Shown piece after piece: positions 17,868 to 26,077 of a stretch of 64,000 bases of DNA; within the stretch, counting starts at the first letter, position 1, and the number at the start of each line of letters is the position of its first letter. The DNA is taken from NCBI RefSeq assembly GCF_002850745.1, contig NZ_KZ559466.1:487889-551888 (forward strand). The letters are read 5' to 3'. The translations under genes were made by a program, and so were the position numbers. The notes beneath the pieces were generated by a model. That model was not told where the DNA came from, searched no databases, and worked only from the letters and a program-made list of their open reading frames with translations. Origin of the DNA: Nonomuraea indica (GTDB taxonomy: Bacteria; Actinomycetota; Actinomycetes; Streptosporangiales; Streptosporangiaceae).

Positions 17868-18015
17868 GCGCCGCGCGACCGCCTGGCCCGGGAGCACCCT
17901 CGCGCCACCCGACCGCCGGGCCCGGGAGCGCCCTGGCGCCGCGCGACCGCCGGGCCGGGAGCGCGCTCGGCGCCGCCCCGCCGGGCGGCCCGGGAGCGTC
18001 CCCGGCGCCGTCCGG
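17868..18015. repeat. 34-bp tandem repeat between trpD and the L,D-transpeptidase gene
   Basis: Four units start with GCGCC: 17868-17901, 17902-17935, 17936-17969 (34 bp each) and 17970-18004 (35 bp), followed by a partial unit to 18015. The shared core is a GACCGCCGGGCC-like block then GGGAGC. A more diverged unit may lie just upstream near 17828. The gap 17713-18030 holds only this array and the trpD terminator. There are no spacers, so it is not a CRISPR array. Confidence 0.8.
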
Positions 18016-18030
18016 CTCTGCGGGCCTCGG

Positions 18031-19230
18031 TCAGATGTCGAGCGGGAGCGTGGGGCCGTCCTTGGTGGAGCTCCACTGGAGCCACTGCTTCCAGCTCTCC
18101 TGCCAGTGCCCCCACCCGTTGGTCGGCTCCAGCTTGCGGGGCGTGCCCGTGATGATGATCGGGTCCCCGATGAGCGTGTTGTCGATGAACCACTTCGCGT
18201 TGGCCGGGCTGACGTTCACGCAGCCGTGGCTGACGTTGGAGTTGCCCTGCGAGCCCACCGACCAGGGCGCGCTGTGCACGTACTCGCCGCTGTTGGAGAT
18301 CCGGACCGTGTTGTAGACGGTCAGCCGGTAGTAGCCGGCCTGGCCGGGGCCGATGCCGGGCGAGGTCATGATGGTGACGGGCTCGCGCGACATGGCCAGG
18401 TGCACGCCGGAGGTCGTGTAGTACTTCCAGACGCCGCCCTTGCCGGCGCTCATCGGCATGGAGCGGACCCTCTTTCCGTCGCGGACGACGTGCAGCACGT
18501 GCTCCTGGGTGCTGCCCTTGGTGATCTGCGAGCGGCCGATTTTGAAGTCGAGCGTCACGTCGCGCTTGCCGTACAGGCCCTCGCCGCCGCGCACGCCGGC
18601 CAGGCGTGCCTCCAGGCGGACCCGGGTGTGGGCGGGCCAGTACTCGTCCGGCCGGAAGTCCACGTGCCGGTCGTCGAACCAGTGCCAGGCGCCGTGCACC
18701 GGCTTGGAGGTGCGCACGATGAGGTTGCGCTCGACGGAGACGCGGTCGGTGACGGGCTGGTCGAAGGCGATCATGATGGGCATGCCGACGCCGACGGTCA
18801 GGCCGGTGTAGTCCTTGCTCGGGGTCAGCTGCTCGATGTCGAAGGTCTTGGTCGCCTTCACGGTCGAGAACGTGCTGGTGGACCGCCTCTCCCTGCCGTC
18901 GGGGTTCACGGCGACCGAGGTGACCGTGTAGGTGGCGCCGGGCCGCGCGGTGCGGTTGCTGCGCCAGCGGGTGCGGTCGGCGCTGATCACGCCGGGCAGC
19001 TCGCCCTGCCTGCCGGTGACGCGGACGCTCTTCAGCGTCCCGCCCTGCGCGGAGACGACCACCGGCTCGTCCGTGGGGACGTTCCCGGCCCTGTCGAGAG
19101 GGGTGACCACCACCGCGACGTCCGGTGCGGCCTCCGGCGCGGCGGCCCGTTGCGGGGTCCGGGCCTCGGAGCACGCGACCAGCAGAGACAGGGCCAGCAG
19201 GCCGGCACAACCAACAGAGAGGCGCCCCAC
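18031..19230 (-). CDS. L,D-transpeptidase lipoprotein (LdtMt2-like)
   Basis: Cell-wall enzyme of 399 aa that makes 3-3 peptide cross-links. A lipoprotein signal (LLALSLLVACS) places the lipid-modified Cys near residue 20. Two immunoglobulin-like domains follow (about 40-250, with PVVVSAQGG and TFDIEQLTPSKDYTGLTVGVGMPIMI starts), then the YkuD catalytic domain with YVHSAPWSVGSQ and the active-site motif SHGCVNVSPANAKWF. A Trp-rich C-terminal tail (GHWQESWKQWLQW) is typical of this class. It is not close enough to its neighbours to suggest an operon. Confidence 0.93.
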   Translation of the reverse strand: MGRLSVGCAGLLALSLLVACSEARTPQRAAAPEAAPDVAVVVTPLDRAGNVPTDEPVVVSAQGGTLKSVRVTGRQGELPGVISADRTRWRSNRTARPGATYTVTSVAVNPDGRERRSTSTFSTVKATKTFDIEQLTPSKDYTGLTVGVGMPIMIAFDQPVTDRVSVERNLIVRTSKPVHGAWHWFDDRHVDFRPDEYWPAHTRVRLEARLAGVRGGEGLYGKRDVTLDFKIGRSQITKGSTQEHVLHVVRDGKRVRSMPMSAGKGGVWKYYTTSGVHLAMSREPVTIMTSPGIGPGQAGYYRLTVYNTVRISNSGEYVHSAPWSVGSQGNSNVSHGCVNVSPANAKWFIDNTLIGDPIIITGTPRKLEPTNGWGHWQESWKQWLQWSSTKDGPTLPLDI

Positions 19231-19317
19231 GAGTACTCCCCCGTCCCGTTCGGTCCCTTCGCCTGCCTATTACCCAGCGTGATGCATTCGTCACGGGCGA
19301 GGCATGTAAAGGGCGGC

Positions 19318-19355
19318 AAAAAGCGGGCGCCCTCCCCGGAGGGAGGACGCCCGCT
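19318..19355 (-). terminator. Intrinsic terminator of ctaC-ctaD-ctaF
   Basis: Outer stem AGCGGGCG / CGCCCGCT with an inner CCCTCC / GGAGGG stem, 13 bp past the ctaF stop. On the minus strand it ends in five Ts, which makes it one of the few classical rho-independent terminators here. Confidence 0.88.
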
Positions 19356-19368
19356 CGGCAGCCGTGGG

Positions 19369-19782
19369 TCAGTGGGAGAAGTTGCCCCGGTAGTACTGGA
19401 ACACGAACCCGATCATCGCCATGATCACCATGAACACGCCGATCAGGAACATCCACAGGCCGATCACGAAGCCGGCGAAGGCGAAGGCGGCGGCCAGGCA
19501 GAGGAACAGCGGCCACCAGCTGCTCGGGCTGAAGAAGCCGAGCTCACCGGCGCCGTCGCTGATCTCGGCCTGCTTGTCGTCCTCCGGCTGGTTGCCGATG
19601 CGCCGGGCCGTGAACATCAGGTAGTAGCCCACCATGAAGGCGAAGCCGACCGAGATGGCCATGGCCGTGGTGCCGACGGGCTCCCCGACGCCGGTCTCCG
19701 CCTTGGTCCAGAACCAGTAGGCGATGTCGACGGCGGCGAAGAACAGGCCGCACAGCAGGAACAGCCAACCCTGGACCTTCAT
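19369..19782 (-). CDS. ctaF: Cytochrome c oxidase subunit IV, actinobacterial type
   Basis: Small aa3 oxidase subunit of 137 aa with four hydrophobic helices: [57 protein letters not shown] and [19 protein letters not shown]. Family members stabilise the actinobacterial oxidase and supercomplex. AGGAGG lies 10 bases before ATG 19782, which overlaps the ctaD stop by 4 bp. Longer in-frame starts run through ctaD and are rejected. Confidence 0.93.
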   Translation of the reverse strand: MKVQGWLFLLCGLFFAAVDIAYWFWTKAETGVGEPVGTTAMAISVGFAFMVGYYLMFTARRIGNQPEDDKQAEISDGAGELGFFSPSSWWPLFLCLAAAFAFAGFVIGLWMFLIGVFMVIMAMIGFVFQYYRGNFSH

Positions 19783-21449
19783 CGGGCCTCGACCTCCTGG
19801 GCGGACTTGGCGGACACGTGCGGGTAGCGCATGTCGAACGCGGGGCGCTCGGACCGGATGCGCGGCAGCGAGGTGAAGTTGTGGCGCGGCGGCGGGCAGG
19901 AGGTCGCCCACTCGAGCGAGCCGCCGAAGCCCCACGGGTCGTCCACGGTGACCTTGGGCGCGGTGCGCCAGGTCTTCCAGACGTTGTAGAAGAACGGCAG
20001 CGTCGAGGCGCCGAGCACGAACGCGCCCACCGAGGAGATCATGTTGAGGTCGGTGAACCCGTCGATCGCGCTGTAGTCGGCGTAGCGGCGCGGGAAGCCC
20101 AGCACGCCCAGCCAGTGCTGCACCAGGAACGTGCTGTGGAAGCCGATGAACAGCAGCCAGAACTGGATCTTGCCGAGCCGGTCGTCGAGCATCTTGCCGG
20201 TGAACTTCGGCCACCAGAAGTAGAAGCCCGCGAACATCGCGAACACGACGGTGCCGAAGACCACGTAGTGGAAGTGGGCGACGACGAAGTAGGTGTCGCT
20301 GATGTGGAAGTCGAGCGGCGGCGAGGCCAGGATGACACCGGTGAGCCCGCCGAGGAGGAAGGTGACCAGGAAGCCGATCGAGTAGAGCATCGGCGACTCG
20401 AAGCTCAGGTGGCCCCGCCACATCGTGCCGATCCAGTTGAAGAACTTCACGCCCGTCGGCACCGCGATGAGGAACGTCATGAACGAGAAGAACGGCAGCA
20501 GGACCTGGCCGGTGGGGAACATGTGGTGCGCCCACACCGTGATGGAGAGGCCGGCGATGGAGATGGTCGCGCCGACGAGGCTGATGTAACCGAAGATCGG
20601 CTTACGGCTGAAGACCGGCAGGATCTCGGTGACGATGCCGAAGAACGGCAGCGCGATGATGTAGACCTCGGGATGGCCGAAGAACCAGAACAGGTGCTGC
20701 CACAGCATCGGCCCGCCGTTGTCCATGGCGAAGATCTGGGTGCCCAGCTTGCGGTCGGACTCCAGGGCGAGCAGCGCGGCGGCCAGCACCGGGAAGGCCA
20801 TCAGCACGAGCATGCTGGTGAGCAGGATGTTCCAGGTGAAGATCGGCATCCGGAACATCGTCATGCCCGGCGCGCGCATGCAGATGATCGTGGTGATGAA
20901 GTTGACCGAGCCGAGGATCGTGCCCAGGCCCGACAGCGCCAGACCCATGATCCACAGGTCGGAGCCGATGCCGGGCGAGTAGATCGTGTTGGACAGCGGC
21001 GTGTAGGCGAACCAGCCGAACGAGGCCGCGCCGCCGGGGGTGAAGAAGCCCGCCACCGCGATGGTGCTGCCGAACAGGTAGAGCCAGTAGCTCACCATGT
21101 TGAGCCGGGGGAAGGCCACGTCGGGAGCGCCGATCTGCAGCGGCATCAGCTCGTTGGCGAAACCCGCGAACAGCGGCGTCGCGAACATCAGCAGCATGAT
21201 CGTGCCGTGCATGGTGAACAGCTGGTTGAACTGCTCGTTGGTGGTGAGCTGCAGCTCGGGCTGCATCAGCTCGGCCCGCATCACCAGCGCCATGACGCCG
21301 CCGATGAGGAAGAAGGCGAACGACGTGATCAGGTAGAGGTGTCCAATGATCTTGTGATCGGTGGAGGACAGCCACTTCGCGATCACCCGGCCCTTGGGGG
21401 TGGGCCGGACGGTCGTCGTCACGAGGGGTGGTTCTTGGATGGCGGTCAC
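19779..21449 (-). CDS. ctaD: Cytochrome c oxidase subunit I
   Basis: Catalytic heme-copper subunit of 556 aa that reduces O2 and pumps protons. Ligands are visible: heme a His in [12 protein letters not shown], the CuB His with cross-linked Tyr in [14 protein letters not shown], the CuB pair in VWAHHMF, and heme His in [13 protein letters not shown]. The C-terminal cytosolic ~70 residues are short and not membrane spanning. GTG 21449 overlaps the ctaC stop (GTGA). In M. tuberculosis ctaD is elsewhere; here it sits between ctaC and ctaF. Confidence 0.96.
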   Translation of the reverse strand: MTAIQEPPLVTTTVRPTPKGRVIAKWLSSTDHKIIGHLYLITSFAFFLIGGVMALVMRAELMQPELQLTTNEQFNQLFTMHGTIMLLMFATPLFAGFANELMPLQIGAPDVAFPRLNMVSYWLYLFGSTIAVAGFFTPGGAASFGWFAYTPLSNTIYSPGIGSDLWIMGLALSGLGTILGSVNFITTIICMRAPGMTMFRMPIFTWNILLTSMLVLMAFPVLAAALLALESDRKLGTQIFAMDNGGPMLWQHLFWFFGHPEVYIIALPFFGIVTEILPVFSRKPIFGYISLVGATISIAGLSITVWAHHMFPTGQVLLPFFSFMTFLIAVPTGVKFFNWIGTMWRGHLSFESPMLYSIGFLVTFLLGGLTGVILASPPLDFHISDTYFVVAHFHYVVFGTVVFAMFAGFYFWWPKFTGKMLDDRLGKIQFWLLFIGFHSTFLVQHWLGVLGFPRRYADYSAIDGFTDLNMISSVGAFVLGASTLPFFYNVWKTWRTAPKVTVDDPWGFGGSLEWATSCPPPRHNFTSLPRIRSERPAFDMRYPHVSAKSAQEVEAR

Positions 21450-22273
21450 TGGGCACTCCCAGTCTGGGTCGCGATGTAGCGGTCGAACTCGTCCTGCGTC
21501 ACGAGCTTCACGTTGAAGAGCATGCGGCTGTGGTCGACGCCGCACAGCTCGGCGCAGCGGCCGGCGTAGACGTTCGGCTTGTTCAGCGTGGTGACCTGGA
21601 ACTTACGGCCCTTGCTGGTCTCGGGGATGCCGGGGATGACGTCGCGCTTGAAGTTGAAGGCCGGGATCCAGAAGGAGTGGATGACGTCCGGCGACTCCAG
21701 GTCGAACTCCACCCGCTTGTTGACCGGCAGCACCAGCTGCGGGCCCTCGCGGTAGTCGCTGACCGGCTTGCCGACGACCGGCTGGAGGGTCTTGCCGTTG
21801 ACCGTGGTCGTGAAGCGCCAGCTCCACTGGAACGCCTCGACCTTGACCTTCACGTCCGGGTTGGGGGGCAGCGCCTCCAGGGCCCGGCTGTCACGCGCGG
21901 TGAAGAAGAAGAACACCGACACCATGACGAGCGGGACGAGGGTGTAGAGCATCTCGATCGGCAGGTTGTAGCGCACCTGCGGCGGAAGCTCGGCCTTGGC
22001 CCGGCTCTTGCGGTGGAACAGGCACGCCCACACGATCAGGACGATGACGACGACGCCCGTGGCGAGCGCAGCGATCCAGGCCCCGTTCCAGAGGCTCGCG
22101 ATCGTGTCGCTCTGCGAGGTGATGCCCTCCGGCAGGAGGCCACGAGACCAGTCGGCCTTGGGAATGTCATTAGCACACGCCGTAGCGGAGGCCAGCAGCA
22201 ACGCCAAAACGGCGGCGCGCGGCACCCCGCGCCGGGCCAACGAACGCCGTGTCGAACGGCGAGTCGGACTCAC
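21446..22273 (-). CDS. ctaC: Cytochrome c oxidase subunit II
   Basis: CuA-bearing subunit of 275 aa. A lipoprotein-type signal ends in [11 protein letters not shown], then two helices ([20 protein letters not shown] and [17 protein letters not shown]) hold it in the membrane. The periplasmic cupredoxin domain has aromatic [10 protein letters not shown] and the CuA ligands in [13 protein letters not shown] and [15 protein letters not shown] 22273 gives a compact signal peptide; GTG 22309 is possible but adds 12 residues that overlap a palindrome. First gene of ctaC-ctaD-ctaF. Confidence 0.94.
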   Translation of the reverse strand: MSPTRRSTRRSLARRGVPRAAVLALLLASATACANDIPKADWSRGLLPEGITSQSDTIASLWNGAWIAALATGVVVIVLIVWACLFHRKSRAKAELPPQVRYNLPIEMLYTLVPLVMVSVFFFFTARDSRALEALPPNPDVKVKVEAFQWSWRFTTTVNGKTLQPVVGKPVSDYREGPQLVLPVNKRVEFDLESPDVIHSFWIPAFNFKRDVIPGIPETSKGRKFQVTTLNKPNVYAGRCAELCGVDHSRMLFNVKLVTQDEFDRYIATQTGSAQ

Positions 22274-22297
22274 GGATCGCCTACCCCACAGATAGAG

Positions 22298-22316
22298 CCC
22301 AAGAGCCACTCTTGGG
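22298..22316. promoter_or_regulatory. Palindrome in the ctaC / cysteine desulfurase intergenic region
   Basis: CCCAAGAG - 3 bases - CTCTTGGG, perfect 8-bp arms, 25 bp upstream of the ctaC start on its transcript side. It could be an operator or a 5' UTR hairpin. The regulator is unknown. Confidence 0.5.
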
Positions 22317-22441
22317 CGCTCGTATTTCCATATGCACAGCTGATTGCAGACACATTAGCGTGCAGGGGCCTTGCCCTCCCGCGCGCCCCCTCGGTGCGCC
22401 GCCCGGCGCCGCGCCGCGAGCGCCCCGTCCCGGGTGGGACG

Positions 22442-23584
22442 ATGGGACCCGTGGCGTACTTCGACGCGGCCTCCACCGAGCCGCTGCACCCCCAGGCGCG
22501 CGAGGCGCTCCTGACGGCGATCGACGCCGGCTGGGCCGACCCCGCGAGGCTCTACAACCAGGCCCGCCGCGCCCACCTGCTCCTGGAGCAGGCCCGCGCG
22601 GAGGTGGCCGAGGCGCTCGGCGCGCGGCCCGACGAGGTGGTGTTCGCCTCCTCGGGGACGCAGGCCGTGCATCTCGGCATGCTCGGCACCCTACACGGCA
22701 GGCGGAGGGCCGGGCGCCATCTGGTCGCGAGCGCGGTCGAGCATTCCAGCGTGCTGCACGCCGCGCAGGCGCACGAGCGCGACGGCGGCACCGCCGAGAC
22801 GGTGGGGGTGAGCCTGACCGGGCGGGTCGATCTCGACGCCTTCACCGCCGCCGTGGCGCGGGAGGGTGTGGCGCTGGCGTGCCTGCAGACCGCCAACCAC
22901 GAGGTGGGCACCCTGCAGCCGGTGGAGGAGGCGGCCGAGGCGTGCCGCCGGCACGGCGTGCCCCTGTTCGTGGACGCGGCGCAGACGGCGGGCCGGCTGC
23001 CGGTCCCGGCGGGCTGGTCGGTGCTGGCGGCCAGCGCCCACAAGTGGGGCGGACCGGCCGGGGTGGGGGTGCTGGCGGTGCGCAAGGGCACCCGGTTCCG
23101 GTCGTTCGTGCCCGAGGACGAGCGGGAGCGCCGCCGCGTCCCCGGCTTCGAGAACGTGCCCGCCGTCGTCGCGGCCGCCGCCGCGCTGAAGGCCGTGCGG
23201 GCCGAGGCCGAGGCCGAGGGCGCGCGCCTGTCGGCGCTGGTGGACCGGATCAGGGAGACGGTGCCGAAGATCGTGCCCGACGTGGAGGTGATCGGCGAGC
23301 CGGTCGAGCGGGCGCCGCACATCGTGACGTTCTCCTGCCTGTACGTCGACGGCGAGGCGCTGCTCACCGAGCTGGACAGGGCCGGCTTCGCCGTCTCGTC
23401 CGGAAGCTCGTGCACCGCTAGTACGCTTCGTCCATCGCACGTCCTGGAGGCGATGGGCGTGCTGACCCATGGGAATGTCCGGGTCTCGCTGCCCAGGGGC
23501 GCCTCTGCGGCGGAGGTCGACAGGTTTCTCGCCGTGCTGCCCGACGTGGTGCGCCGGATCCGCAAGGACGCAGGAGTCGCATGA
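22442..23584 (+). CDS. Cysteine desulfurase (NifS/IscS-like)
   Basis: PLP enzyme of 380 aa that takes sulfur from cysteine. PLP-binding segments are visible: ASSGTQAVHLGM, SAVEHSSVLHA, TANHEVGTLQPV, VDAAQTAGRLPV and the lysine in ASAHKWGGPAGVGVLAV. The active-site Cys is in SSGSSCTASTLRPSHVLEAMG. The TusA-like gene overlaps its stop by 4 bp, so sulfur transfer to that partner is likely. ATG 22442 is used; GTG 22451 is also possible. Divergent from ctaC. Confidence 0.93.
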   Translation: MGPVAYFDAASTEPLHPQAREALLTAIDAGWADPARLYNQARRAHLLLEQARAEVAEALGARPDEVVFASSGTQAVHLGMLGTLHGRRRAGRHLVASAVEHSSVLHAAQAHERDGGTAETVGVSLTGRVDLDAFTAAVAREGVALACLQTANHEVGTLQPVEEAAEACRRHGVPLFVDAAQTAGRLPVPAGWSVLAASAHKWGGPAGVGVLAVRKGTRFRSFVPEDERERRRVPGFENVPAVVAAAAALKAVRAEAEAEGARLSALVDRIRETVPKIVPDVEVIGEPVERAPHIVTFSCLYVDGEALLTELDRAGFAVSSGSSCTASTLRPSHVLEAMGVLTHGNVRVSLPRGASAAEVDRFLAVLPDVVRRIRKDAGVA

Positions 23585-23826
23585 CCGACGTTACTCAGCC
23601 CGCACTGACGATCGACGCGCTCGGGAAGAAGTGCCCGATCCCGATCATCATGCTCGCCGAGCAGATCAACTTCGTGCCCCTCAACGCCGTGGTGGCCGTG
23701 CTGGCCGACGACCCGGCGGCCTACACCGACGTGCCGGCCTGGTGCCGGTTGAAGTCGCACCGCCACGTGGGCTCGTACGAGCTGCCGGAGGGCGGGTGGG
23801 CGATCCACGTACGACGGAACTACTGA
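23581..23826 (+). CDS. TusA-like sulfurtransferase
   Basis: Small sulfur carrier of 81 aa with the family hallmark CPIP (GKKCPIPIIMLAEQIN) that carries the persulfide cysteine. A second cysteine (PAWCRLKSH) stands where TusA proteins often have none. Translationally coupled to the cysteine desulfurase by an ATGA overlap. The pair may serve tRNA thiolation, molybdenum cofactor or another sulfur sink; nothing in the window tells which. Confidence 0.9.
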   Translation: MTDVTQPALTIDALGKKCPIPIIMLAEQINFVPLNAVVAVLADDPAAYTDVPAWCRLKSHRHVGSYELPEGGWAIHVRRNY

Positions 23827-23837
23827 CGGGCGATATG

Positions 23838-23861
23838 TCGGACATGTGGCATCGTGTCCGA
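23838..23861. promoter_or_regulatory. Inverted repeat before the CBS gene
   Basis: TCGGACA - 10 bases - TGTCCGA, 50 bp before the CBS-protein start. Candidate operator only. Confidence 0.4.
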
Positions 23862-23911
23862 TCTGGGTAAGGAGTCCTGCGGACCATCGCCGACCCTCGG
23901 GGAGGACAGAC

Positions 23912-24346
23912 ATGACCGCAGGACACCCGCACGAGACGGCGCGTGACGTCATGCACCCGGGCGCCATGTGCCTGCCGGAGCACGAGACCCTCGACCGGGC
24001 CGCCCAGATGATGCGCGACCACGGCGTCGGCGCCCTGCCCGTGTGCGGCCAGGACGACCGCATCATGGGCATCATCACCGACCGCGACATCGTGATCAAG
24101 TGTGTGGCCCAGGGGCACGACCCCACCTCGACACGCGCGGCCGACCTCGTCACCGGGCTGGTGTCGGTGACGCCCGACACCCCGATCCAGGAGGCGCTCG
24201 ACCAGATGGAGCGGCACCAGATCAAGCGGCTGCCCGTCGTCGAGTCCGACCACGTCGTGGGCATGATCAGCGAGGCGGACCTGGCCAGGCACCTGCCCGA
24301 CGACCAGCTCGCCGACTTCGTGCACCGCGTCTACGCGAAGAGCTGA
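23912..24346 (+). CDS. CBS domain-pair protein
   Basis: Cytosolic protein of 144 aa made of two CBS motifs (ARDVMHPGAMCLPEHETLDRA...GIITDRDIVIK, then ADLVTGLVSVTPDTPIQEA...GMISEADLARHLPD). Such pairs bind adenine nucleotides and often accumulate under hypoxia or stress in actinobacteria. GGGAGG stands 8 bases before ATG 23912. It may be read from its own promoter behind the inverted repeat at 23838-23861. Convergent with the PfkB kinase gene. Confidence 0.92.
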   Translation: MTAGHPHETARDVMHPGAMCLPEHETLDRAAQMMRDHGVGALPVCGQDDRIMGIITDRDIVIKCVAQGHDPTSTRAADLVTGLVSVTPDTPIQEALDQMERHQIKRLPVVESDHVVGMISEADLARHLPDDQLADFVHRVYAKS

Positions 24347-24385
24347 CCGATCAGGGCCGGCCCGGGCCGGGCCCGTGAGCGGACC

Positions 24386-24416
24386 GTCCCCGCCGCGCAC
24401 CGGCGCAGGCGGGGAC
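24386..24416. terminator. Hairpin between convergent CBS and PfkB genes
   Basis: GTCCCCGCC pairs with GGCGGGGAC around a 13-base GC-rich loop, between the two convergent stops. Probably a bidirectional terminator. Confidence 0.65.
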
Positions 24417-24453
24417 GCTCATGTCAGGGGCCGACCGGGCCGGGGGCCGCCGG

Positions 24454-25440
24454 TCAGGGGTGGTGGCAGCGGATGTGCGCGCCGACCTCTGCGGCGGCGC
24501 TCGCCCCGTACGCGGCGGCGAACCGCTCCAGGAAGACCTTCTGCCCCAGCTCGTACTCCTGGCCGCCGACGCGCTCCAGCACGTGGGTGGCGGTGAGGTT
24601 GCCGATCTGGCCGCAGCGCTCCAGCGACAGCCCCCACGCGAGCCCGGCGAGGAACCCGGCGCGGAAGGCGTCGCCGACGCCGGTGGGGTCGGCCTTGCCC
24701 AGCTCGGGGGCGGGCGCCACGTGGATGGGCGGCTCGCCGGCGCGATCGATGACGGCGCCCTTGGGACCGAGCGTGGTGACGCGGACGCCGACCCGGCCGA
24801 GGACCTCCTCGTCGGACCAGCCGGTCTTCTGCTCGATGAGCCCCTTCTCGTAGTCGTTGGAGAACAGGTAGGCGGCGCCGTCGACCAGCTCGCGGATCTG
24901 CTCGTCGGCCATGCGGGCGAGCTGCTGGGACGGGTCGGCGGCGAAGGGGATGCCGCGCTGGCGGCACTCGTCGGTGTGCCGCAGCATCGCGTCGGGGTCG
25001 TTGGGGCTGACGAGCACCAGGTCGAGGCCGCCCACGCGGTCGGCGACCGGCTGGAGCTCGATGAGCCGCGCCTCGGCCATCGCGCCGGTGTAGAAGGAGG
25101 CGATCTGGTTGTGGTGCTCGTCGGTCGTGCACAGGAAGCGGGCCGTGTGGTGGTGCTCCGAGACGTGGACGGACCCGCAGTCGACGCCGTGGCGCTCCAG
25201 CCAGGAGCGGTAGTCGGCGAAGTCGCCGCCCACCGCGCCGACGAGGATCGGCGCCAGGCCGAGACACCCCATCCCGAACGAGATGTTGGCCGCACACCCC
25301 CCGCGACGGATCTGCAGATCGTCGACCAGGAACGAGAGCGACACCCGGTCGAGCTGCTCGGCTATGAGCTGGTCGCCGAAGCTTCCTGGGAAGGTCATCA
25401 GTTGGTCTGTCGCGATGGAGCCGGTCACGGCGATGCGCAC
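24454..25440 (-). CDS. PfkB family carbohydrate/adenosine kinase
   Basis: Ribokinase-family kinase of 328 aa. N-terminal motif RRGGCAANISFGMGCLG binds the sugar and the C-terminal signature ADPTGVGDAFRAGFLAGLAWG contains the catalytic Asp and anion hole. Its position beside the HesB gene matches M. tuberculosis Rv2202c, which has adenosine kinase activity, so an adenosine or nucleoside role is likely. GTG 25440 (VRIAVTGSIATDQLM) is the natural start with a GAGGAAG upstream; the longer in-frame start adds an unrelated 24-residue leader. Confidence 0.9.
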   Translation of the reverse strand: MRIAVTGSIATDQLMTFPGSFGDQLIAEQLDRVSLSFLVDDLQIRRGGCAANISFGMGCLGLAPILVGAVGGDFADYRSWLERHGVDCGSVHVSEHHHTARFLCTTDEHHNQIASFYTGAMAEARLIELQPVADRVGGLDLVLVSPNDPDAMLRHTDECRQRGIPFAADPSQQLARMADEQIRELVDGAAYLFSNDYEKGLIEQKTGWSDEEVLGRVGVRVTTLGPKGAVIDRAGEPPIHVAPAPELGKADPTGVGDAFRAGFLAGLAWGLSLERCGQIGNLTATHVLERVGGQEYELGQKVFLERFAAAYGASAAAEVGAHIRCHHP

Positions 25441-25496
25441 GGGATTCTTCTTCCTCGTTGTCAGCAAGCCAAATGGGCCCCACGAGAATACGCGAA

Positions 25497-25526
25497 GGTC
25501 CCGCGCGCACAAAGGCGGGCGGGACC
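25497..25526 (-). terminator. Hairpin after the HesB/IscA gene
   Basis: GGTCCCGC pairs with GCGGGACC around a 14-base loop, 36 bp past the minus-strand HesB stop and before the PfkB start. Likely separates the two minus-strand genes. Confidence 0.55.
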
Positions 25527-25561
25527 GTGTGGCACCGTGAAGGTGACGACCTGTCAGACGC

Positions 25562-25915
25562 CTAGTTGAAGGAGTCGCCGCAGGCGCACGAACCGGTGGC
25601 GTTGGGGTTGTCGATGGTGAACCCCTGCTTCTCGATCGTGTCGACGAAGTCGATCGACGCGCCCATGAGGTAGGGGGCGCTCATCCTGTCGGTGACCACG
25701 CTGACGCCGTCGAAGTCCGACACCACGTCGCCGTCCATCGAACGGTCGTCGAAGAAGAGCTGGTAGCGCAGGCCGGAGCAGCCACCCGGCTGCACGGCCA
25801 CGCGCAGCTGCAGGCCTTCCTCGCCCTGCTGCTCGAGCAGGCTCTTGACCTTGGCGGCGGCCGCGTCGGTCAGGATCAGGCCCTGCGCTGTGGTCTCGCT
25901 GCTCTCAACCGTCAT
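25562..25915 (-). CDS. HesB/IscA/ErpA family iron-sulfur carrier
   Basis: A-type Fe-S assembly protein of 117 aa. The three cluster cysteines are present: one in GGCSGLRY and two in the terminal GSCACGDSF. The central YLMGASIDFVDTIEKQGFTIDNPNA is the family signature. It corresponds by position to M. tuberculosis Rv2204c. It may deliver clusters to nearby clients such as NadA, LipA or the Rieske protein, which is inference. Monocistronic by appearance. Confidence 0.94.
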   Translation of the reverse strand: MTVESSETTAQGLILTDAAAAKVKSLLEQQGEEGLQLRVAVQPGGCSGLRYQLFFDDRSMDGDVVSDFDGVSVVTDRMSAPYLMGASIDFVDTIEKQGFTIDNPNATGSCACGDSFN

Positions 25916-26045
25916 CTGCTGACTCCCTAACCGGCTGTCTCTTTCTGACGTCCTACCTAGACGCTACCAACTCCCATCGGGTGCGTAACATTCCCCGCCC
26001 GCCTCACCCCGGAACGGAACACCGCGAACCGTGTGCCATCATGGG

Positions 26046-26064
26046 TATCGTCACTTAGACGATA
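26046..26064. promoter_or_regulatory. Palindromic operator before nadA
   Basis: TATCGTC - 5 bases - GACGATA, perfect 7-bp arms, ending 13 bp before the nadA start and next to the AAGGGGG ribosome site. A repressor of NAD synthesis (NrtR-type Nudix regulators control nadA in mycobacteria) is a candidate; its exact motif was not compared. Confidence 0.55.
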
Positions 26065-26077
26065 AGGGGGTGTGGCC

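Noticed and set aside
17868..18015. CRISPR-like array
   Set aside because: Units are directly adjacent without spacers, the repeats are imperfect, and no cas gene is present.
23838..23861. DosR-type hypoxia box before the CBS gene
   Set aside because: The inverted repeat does not match the GGGACT-n-AGTCCC core.
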